A stretch of DNA of 9,756 bases. Origin: Halobacteriaceae archaeon Tc-Br11_E2g27. GTDB lineage: Archaea > Halobacteriota > Halobacteria > Halobacteriales > Haloarculaceae. Below the pieces are notes generated by a model. The model ran no database searches. It saw nothing but the letters and a program-made list of their open reading frames with translations, and was not told where the DNA came from. Below, in pieces: positions 6,094 through 9,756 of the stretch. The translations under genes and the position numbers were made by a program. Every line of letters starts with the position of its first letter. Within the stretch, counting starts at the first letter, position 1. The stretch spans positions 1-9,756 of the forward strand of contig LKNH01000085.1 in NCBI GenBank assembly GCA_001564135.1, written 5' to 3'.

Positions 6094-6108
6094 CGATACG
6101 CAGTATCG
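6094..6108. promoter_or_regulatory. Perfect inverted repeat before the surface-protein gene
   Basis: CGATAC (6094-6099), spacer GCA, then GTATCG (6103-6108) form a perfect 6-bp palindrome arm pair. It ends 17 nt before the ATG at 6126 and overlaps the first base of an alternative in-frame GTG start (6108-6110). It could be an operator for a dimeric regulator, or a small stem-loop in the 5' leader if transcription starts near 6090 from the AT-rich box at about 6062-6069. The effect on expression is unknown. Confidence 0.4.
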
Positions 6109-6125
6109 TGACGGAACGGAACCGC

Positions 6126-9100
6126 ATGAGTTTCCCCCTCCGGACGACCCATCTCTGGGTTATCGTGCTGGTATTCCTCCTGGCCGGGGTCGCAGGTCTG
6201 GCCGGGTCCGTTAGTGGCGATGCTGGAGCTAACACGGCGATAGTGGAACAGTCAAACGAATCGACGACTTTGGACCAACAGAACACAACCCACGCACTGT
6301 CGACCGCAACTGCTGGAAACAGCTCGTTCTTTGCCGCTCCAGCGGTCCAGGCTGGCCCATCCATTCACGAGGTGCTCCCGGAACACCTCCAAGCCGATGA
6401 GGAACTACAGGTTACGTACACCGCAGAACCCGTGGACCCGGCAAACAGCACAGTCACCCTCCGTGCAATTGGTCCGGACGACGAGATTGGATTTGAGGAA
6501 ACTGATATCGACAGTGGTAGCGATATCGAGCATACCGTTCCGCGCGATGTTCTGCAGGACCTTCGACCCGGTAATCACGACCTCGTCCTCGAAATTGAAG
6601 ACGAAAGCGGCAAAACCGAAACAACGACGGAGACAAACGCATTTGAGGTCGGCACTATCGTCGATACGGATAGCGCAAGTTTTGATGAACTCTCGTTTGA
6701 AGGCATCGCCGGTGATTTTGTCGAAGTGAGCGTTTCGCTTGATGATGTCGATGAAGCGTATATTCTCTTTGGAGGCGACAGGCCAGCCGCTGAGCCGAAT
6801 ATGCTTGATACACCGGTCGATGTGTTACACGTCGACGGCTCCACGACGTTCATCGCAAACACCCGCCTCATTGGGACGGACCGGCCATCCGAGGAGGTCT
6901 ATAGCTCGATTGATGGTACTGTTACGAGTTACGCTCACGAACTCGGGCCCGATGCTGAACCGGATGGCGTCTTCGAGGACGTTCGCTTCGAGAATCCGGA
7001 AGGTGAACGGATTGCCGAAACTCTCAAAGAATTTCGGGCAGAAAGCACCGGTGGCGTTCAGCCAGGACCGCTCGAAGCCGGTAGATACAGCCTCGTCGTC
7101 GGCGAAGGCCCAGCAATCGTCGTGAGAGATGATGGCATCGCCGACCCATTGTTTCCATTTGACCGCGCGAACATCGAACTGACAGAGCCAGAAATTGGTG
7201 AGTTCAACGTCTCGTGGCTGCCGGAAGGGAACGCAGACCAGGTTGGGTACGAACCCGATAGCGATGACCTCGAAGAGCTTGACCCCGGTGACATCGATTC
7301 GCTCCTTGACCAGGCTATCGAGTCGAATACGATGGCGGTCGATGACCGCCTCCTGCTCGAAATTGAGGCAACGGGAATCTGGGGTGCAGTGGTCGATACG
7401 GTCCACGAGGGGGGAGTCGATGACGAACAGGAGGAACTGCTCTCTCCTGCGCAATTTGGCGACTTTTTCGACCTGCCAGAGGGAATTGAACTGACCATCG
7501 AACAGCAAAACGTCGCTCGTAACGAACCGACGACGGAGTTTGAACTGTTTGAAGCTGACACCTCCGACGTCTCGTATTTCACCGAGCCGGTACTCGGGAC
7601 CGAGATACTTGACCTTGAGCGGTTTTATATCGTCGTCGATACCCGCATTCCGGGTGGCGTGACCGAACAACTCGAAGATGGTGACGAGTTCGATATCACG
7701 TTCAGCGTCGACGGGGGTGATGATTATTATGACTTTTCGGATATCACGAACAGCTTCAAACCTGACCCGTTCGACCCCGCCGACGGTAGCCAGTTCCCGT
7801 ATTTCGACGGCAAGGAACTCCGCGAAGAGACGCTCTCGGTTATTGACCGCGAACTTGCGTACGACCGGACGGGGCCGGACGGGCGACCAGTTGTCACGAA
7901 CGCGACCGGCCAAACCATTTCCGGCACGACAACGCTGCACCCGGAGAGCAGTCCGATCGATATTATCATCGACCAGCGTTTCCCGCCGGTCACTGTCGAA
8001 TCTGAGGACGTCACTCTCGACGCGAACGGGTCGTTCGAAATCGAGACCGACCTCTCCGGTATCGAAGCCGACAGCGATGTTGATATTCAGTACCGGCTCT
8101 TCGAGGCTACGTTCGACGAGCGTTCACTCCATGTTCTTGAGAGCGAAGACGAGTTCGCACAGTTCGAGGTAACCGAACTCACAACGGACTCACAACTCGT
8201 TGACGAGGAGGCTGTGGGAGAGGTTACTGCAGAAATCACGAACACCGGCCCACTCGCTGGGAATGAAACGGTCTCACTCGCCGTCGATGGAACGGTGCAG
8301 GAAAACAAAACGCTTGCACTCGACGTTGAGGAGTCGGAAACGGTGACCTTCGACACTGCTTCCGAGCTCGGACCCGGTGAGCATCCAATCACGGTCGAAA
8401 CGCTGACTGATTCGGAAAGCCAACTTCTCGTCGTTGAGGACCCATCGCCCGTGTTTACGGTTGCGAATCTGACTGCGGAGGCGCCGGTTGTTGAGGGAAC
8501 GCTCGAACCAGTGCTCAACATGACCGTTGCAAATGAGGGACTTATTGCTGGGTCGGAGACTGTCGAGATTGCTATCGATAACGAGACAGTCACGACTGAG
8601 GATGTCGAGATTGGGCCGGGCGGAACTGAGATGCTGGTGAGCGAGGGAACCGAAACCGAATTTGGCGATGCGGTTGAGGCACTTGAGCCTGGAGAATACA
8701 CTGTAACCGTTACCACGCCGAACGAGACCGCTCACACGACGATGGTACGGGAGTCAGTTGGGGGGACGTTCGAGATAACTGACCTCTCCGCTGATAGTCC
8801 AGTCGAGGTTGATGAGCCAATTTCAATTAGTCTGTCCGTTGAACACCCAGGCGAACAGGCAACGACGGAAACAATAGCGATTCAGTTCGACGGTGAACCC
8901 GTTACAAGCGAGTCGGTCGAACTTGAGCCCGGTGAGACGACGACAGTCGAGACAGCACACGACGGCAGTTCAGAGCCGGGAGAGTATACCGTTACTGCGA
9001 CGACCGCGACTGACGAGGAGGAGACGACTGTTGTCGTCGAAGAGAGTCCGGCAGACGAAGATGAGCCGAGCGAGGAGAGTCCACCCACAGAGGAGCCAGA

Positions 9101-9194
9101 CGATGATATCTTCGGTCTCGCACTCACTTCAGGACGGGTTCTTGGTGGGACGGCCCTGATTGGTGCAGTCTACGTCCTCGGTTACTGGGTGTGA
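6126..9194 (+). CDS. Secreted surface protein with BGTF-type domain and CARDB-like repeats
   Basis: This is a 1022-residue, strongly acidic, cell-surface protein. It has a Sec-type signal peptide (positive residues near the N-terminus, hydrophobic core about 10-27, no lipobox cysteine), then an N/S/T-rich linker to about 77. A beta-rich region follows (78-180). The stretch around GDFVEVSVSLDDVDEAYILF (196 on) to about 360 resembles a haloarchaeal surface-glycoprotein domain. A further mixed region precedes a BGTF-like segment (about 596-665, TISGTTTLHPESS). Three CARDB-like beta-sandwich repeats start near 680, 777 and 882, with closing motifs LGPGEHPITV, LEPGEYTVTV and SEPGEYTVTA. An acidic Pro/Glu stalk (about 970-994) leads to a C-terminal hydrophobic segment (core about 1005-1022). 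I count 13 N-x-S/T sequons. A GTG at 6108 is an alternative start adding six residues. Its role (adhesion, envelope or complex scaffold) is not decidable; domain names are from memory of motifs. Confidence 0.85.
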   Translation: MSFPLRTTHLWVIVLVFLLAGVAGLAGSVSGDAGANTAIVEQSNESTTLDQQNTTHALSTATAGNSSFFAAPAVQAGPSIHEVLPEHLQADEELQVTYTAEPVDPANSTVTLRAIGPDDEIGFEETDIDSGSDIEHTVPRDVLQDLRPGNHDLVLEIEDESGKTETTTETNAFEVGTIVDTDSASFDELSFEGIAGDFVEVSVSLDDVDEAYILFGGDRPAAEPNMLDTPVDVLHVDGSTTFIANTRLIGTDRPSEEVYSSIDGTVTSYAHELGPDAEPDGVFEDVRFENPEGERIAETLKEFRAESTGGVQPGPLEAGRYSLVVGEGPAIVVRDDGIADPLFPFDRANIELTEPEIGEFNVSWLPEGNADQVGYEPDSDDLEELDPGDIDSLLDQAIESNTMAVDDRLLLEIEATGIWGAVVDTVHEGGVDDEQEELLSPAQFGDFFDLPEGIELTIEQQNVARNEPTTEFELFEADTSDVSYFTEPVLGTEILDLERFYIVVDTRIPGGVTEQLEDGDEFDITFSVDGGDDYYDFSDITNSFKPDPFDPADGSQFPYFDGKELREETLSVIDRELAYDRTGPDGRPVVTNATGQTISGTTTLHPESSPIDIIIDQRFPPVTVESEDVTLDANGSFEIETDLSGIEADSDVDIQYRLFEATFDERSLHVLESEDEFAQFEVTELTTDSQLVDEEAVGEVTAEITNTGPLAGNETVSLAVDGTVQENKTLALDVEESETVTFDTASELGPGEHPITVETLTDSESQLLVVEDPSPVFTVANLTAEAPVVEGTLEPVLNMTVANEGLIAGSETVEIAIDNETVTTEDVEIGPGGTEMLVSEGTETEFGDAVEALEPGEYTVTVTTPNETAHTTMVRESVGGTFEITDLSADSPVEVDEPISISLSVEHPGEQATTETIAIQFDGEPVTSESVELEPGETTTVETAHDGSSEPGEYTVTATTATDEEETTVVVEESPADEDEPSEESPPTEEPDDDIFGLALTSGRVLGGTALIGAVYVLGYWV
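8163..9040 (+). repeat. Three CARDB-like protein repeats inside the surface gene
   Basis: Three diverged units begin at about 8163 (FEVTELTTDSQLV), 8454 (FTVANLTAEAPVV) and 8769 (FEITDLSADSPVE). They are spaced 97 and 105 residues apart and run to roughly 9040. Each contains an ETVxLAVDG or ETVEIAIDN type strand and ends in a PGEYTVT-like motif. They are protein-level repeats, not recent DNA duplications. The first two carry N-glycosylation sequons; the third has no asparagine at all. Confidence 0.7.
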
Positions 9195-9210
9195 AACCAA
9201 CGGGCTGGTG

Positions 9211-9756
9211 CTATTCTGCGTTTTCGACTGGCGCGCCAGGGACGTTCGTCTGGACGCTGGTCAGTCCCTGTTTGGCTTTCTGCTTCGATGCGTAACCCTG
9301 TCCGCTATCAGCGATAATGTTCCCGTTATCGTGGCGAAGCCGCCAGCGCCATTTGTCCTGTTTGTCCGCAAAGAGTTCGAAGGTCGCCTTGCTTCCACCT
9401 TCTGTCGGAGCATCCTCCTCTTTTGATTGGTCAACCACATACGCCCCAGGTGCGTTTTTCCGGACGCTTTCGAGTCCCTGCTTTGCCTTCTGTCGTGAGG
9501 CATATCCCTCTGCGCTGTCTGCGATAATGTTTCCATTCTGGTGGACGAGCCGCCAGCGAATCTTTTCCTGTTTGTCCGCAAAGAGTTCAAACCGGGCTTT
9601 GCTCGCAACGACATCAGTCTCGATATCGTCGTCTCTTTCTTCCCATTCGAGTTCGATTTCTAGCGAAACCTGACCTTCCTCACGCTCGAGTTCGACGTCC
9701 AGTTCCGGTTCTGCCGGTACATTGACTGTAATGCTTTGTTCGTCGTCGATTGGAAC
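9211..9756 (-). CDS. Amphi-Trp domain plus two DUF1508 repeats (HVO_2922-type), partial
   Basis: The frame is open from the right edge to a TAG at 9211-9213: 181 residues, with the N-terminus outside the window. The first visible part (ITVNVPAEPELDVELE, then GQVSLEIELEWEE) looks like the end of an amphi-Trp domain, a small haloarchaeal beta domain named for its alternating amphipathic strands. Two DUF1508/UPF0339 (YegP-like) units follow. The upper copy is FELFADKQEKIRWRLVHQNG at its start; the lower is FELFADKQDKWRWRLRHDNG. Each continues with NIIADS, GYAS, QKAKQGL and ends in PGA. Between them is a short acidic linker (DQSKEEDAPTEGG). The GTG at 9436-9438 could be mistaken for a start, but the frame continues upstream through the whole first repeat. 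Function is unknown; such proteins are small, soluble and probably cytoplasmic. It converges on the surface gene with a 16-nt gap. Confidence 0.85.
   Translation of the reverse strand, partial: VPIDDEQSITVNVPAEPELDVELEREEGQVSLEIELEWEERDDDIETDVVASKARFELFADKQEKIRWRLVHQNGNIIADSAEGYASRQKAKQGLESVRKNAPGAYVVDQSKEEDAPTEGGSKATFELFADKQDKWRWRLRHDNGNIIADSGQGYASKQKAKQGLTSVQTNVPGAPVENAE
9232..9381 (-). repeat. DUF1508 unit 2 (C-terminal copy)
   Basis: This 50-codon unit is aligned without gaps to the copy at 9442-9591, offset exactly 210 nt. The two match at 39 of 50 residues by my count. The DNA is identical over a 23-bp stretch (9356-9378 against 9566-9588), so the duplication is either fairly recent or kept similar by selection or gene conversion. 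Confidence 0.85.
9442..9591 (-). repeat. DUF1508 unit 1 (N-terminal copy)
   Basis: This is the partner of the unit at 9232-9381. It differs mainly at the third-strand positions (IRWRLVHQNG against WRWRLRHDNG) and near the end (ESVRKNAPGA against TSVQTNVPGA). The shared core is FELFADKQ, NGNIIADS, GYAS and QKAKQGL. Confidence 0.85.

Noticed and set aside
5883..6125. Upstream in-frame extension of the surface-protein gene
   Set aside because: It runs antisense through the zinc-ribbon membrane gene and would bury the signal peptide about 80 residues inside the protein.
6825..7940. A 371-codon open frame on the minus strand inside the surface-protein gene
   Set aside because: It is antisense to an acidic, codon-biased gene whose Asp/Glu codons give long open opposite frames. 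Its product is not acidic in the haloarchaeal manner and shows no recognisable domain.
9261..9614. Minus-strand 117-codon frame with an internal repeat-like pattern
   Set aside because: Its repetitiveness only mirrors the duplicated DUF1508 DNA read in the wrong frame; the other minus frame gives real domain motifs.
1..9756. Mobile element, CRISPR, defence island, tRNA or rRNA
   Set aside because: I saw no transposase, integrase, terminal inverted repeats, spaced palindromic repeats, defence-type nuclease domains or RNA-gene signatures on either strand; the genes are ordinary chromosomal ones.

Overview
The window reads as a gene-dense stretch of a haloarchaeal (class Halobacteria) chromosome. 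The evidence is the strongly acidic proteome, haloarchaeal versions of HisA, CofE, a Mer-like F420 enzyme and a form III RuBisCO, a serine/threonine- and acid-rich secreted surface protein with many N-glycosylation sequons, and AT-rich boxes about 26-30 nt upstream of several start codons, the layout expected of leaderless archaeal transcripts. I cannot name the genus from sequence alone. No rRNA, tRNA, CRISPR array, insertion sequence or integrase is visible, and no gap between genes exceeds about 300 bases.

Layout, left to right. A possible 3' tail of an upstream gene (1-49) is followed by hisA (+). The stop codon of hisA directly abuts the stop of a small UPF0175-like helix-turn-helix gene (-), which lies downstream of tenA (-, thiaminase II family). 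A 102-nt divergent promoter region separates tenA from cofE (+). cofE overlaps mer (+) by 4 nt, giving an F420 biosynthesis plus F420-dependent C1-reductase pair. A small one-helix membrane protein (-) converges on mer and overlaps its 3' end. A small acidic zinc-ribbon protein (+) precedes rbcL (+, form III RuBisCO). A zinc-ribbon membrane protein (-) converges on rbcL with a 14-nt gap. A second divergent region, holding a perfect inverted repeat, precedes a 1022-residue secreted surface protein (+) with a BGTF-type domain and three CARDB-like repeats. The window ends inside a minus-strand gene made of an amphi-Trp-type domain and two tandem DUF1508 (HVO_2922-type) repeats, cut by the right edge.

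How the genes fit together. Most are housekeeping or salvage metabolism and need not form one system. HisA serves histidine synthesis. CofE adds glutamate to coenzyme F420, and Mer is expected to use reduced F420 to make the methyl-level folate/pterin C1 unit, so their overlap makes functional sense. TenA salvages the thiamine pyrimidine. Form III RuBisCO consumes ribulose-1,5-bisphosphate derived from nucleotides in the archaeal AMP/pentose-bisphosphate pathway, but its usual partners (AMP phosphorylase, ribose-1,5-bisphosphate isomerase) are not here. I found no clear new multi-gene system. The points most worth a second look are the inverted repeat in front of the surface-protein gene, the sorting signal and repeat architecture of that protein, the zinc-ribbon genes on both sides of rbcL, the UPF0175-like orphan beside tenA, and the direct repeat in the tenA/cofE promoter region.
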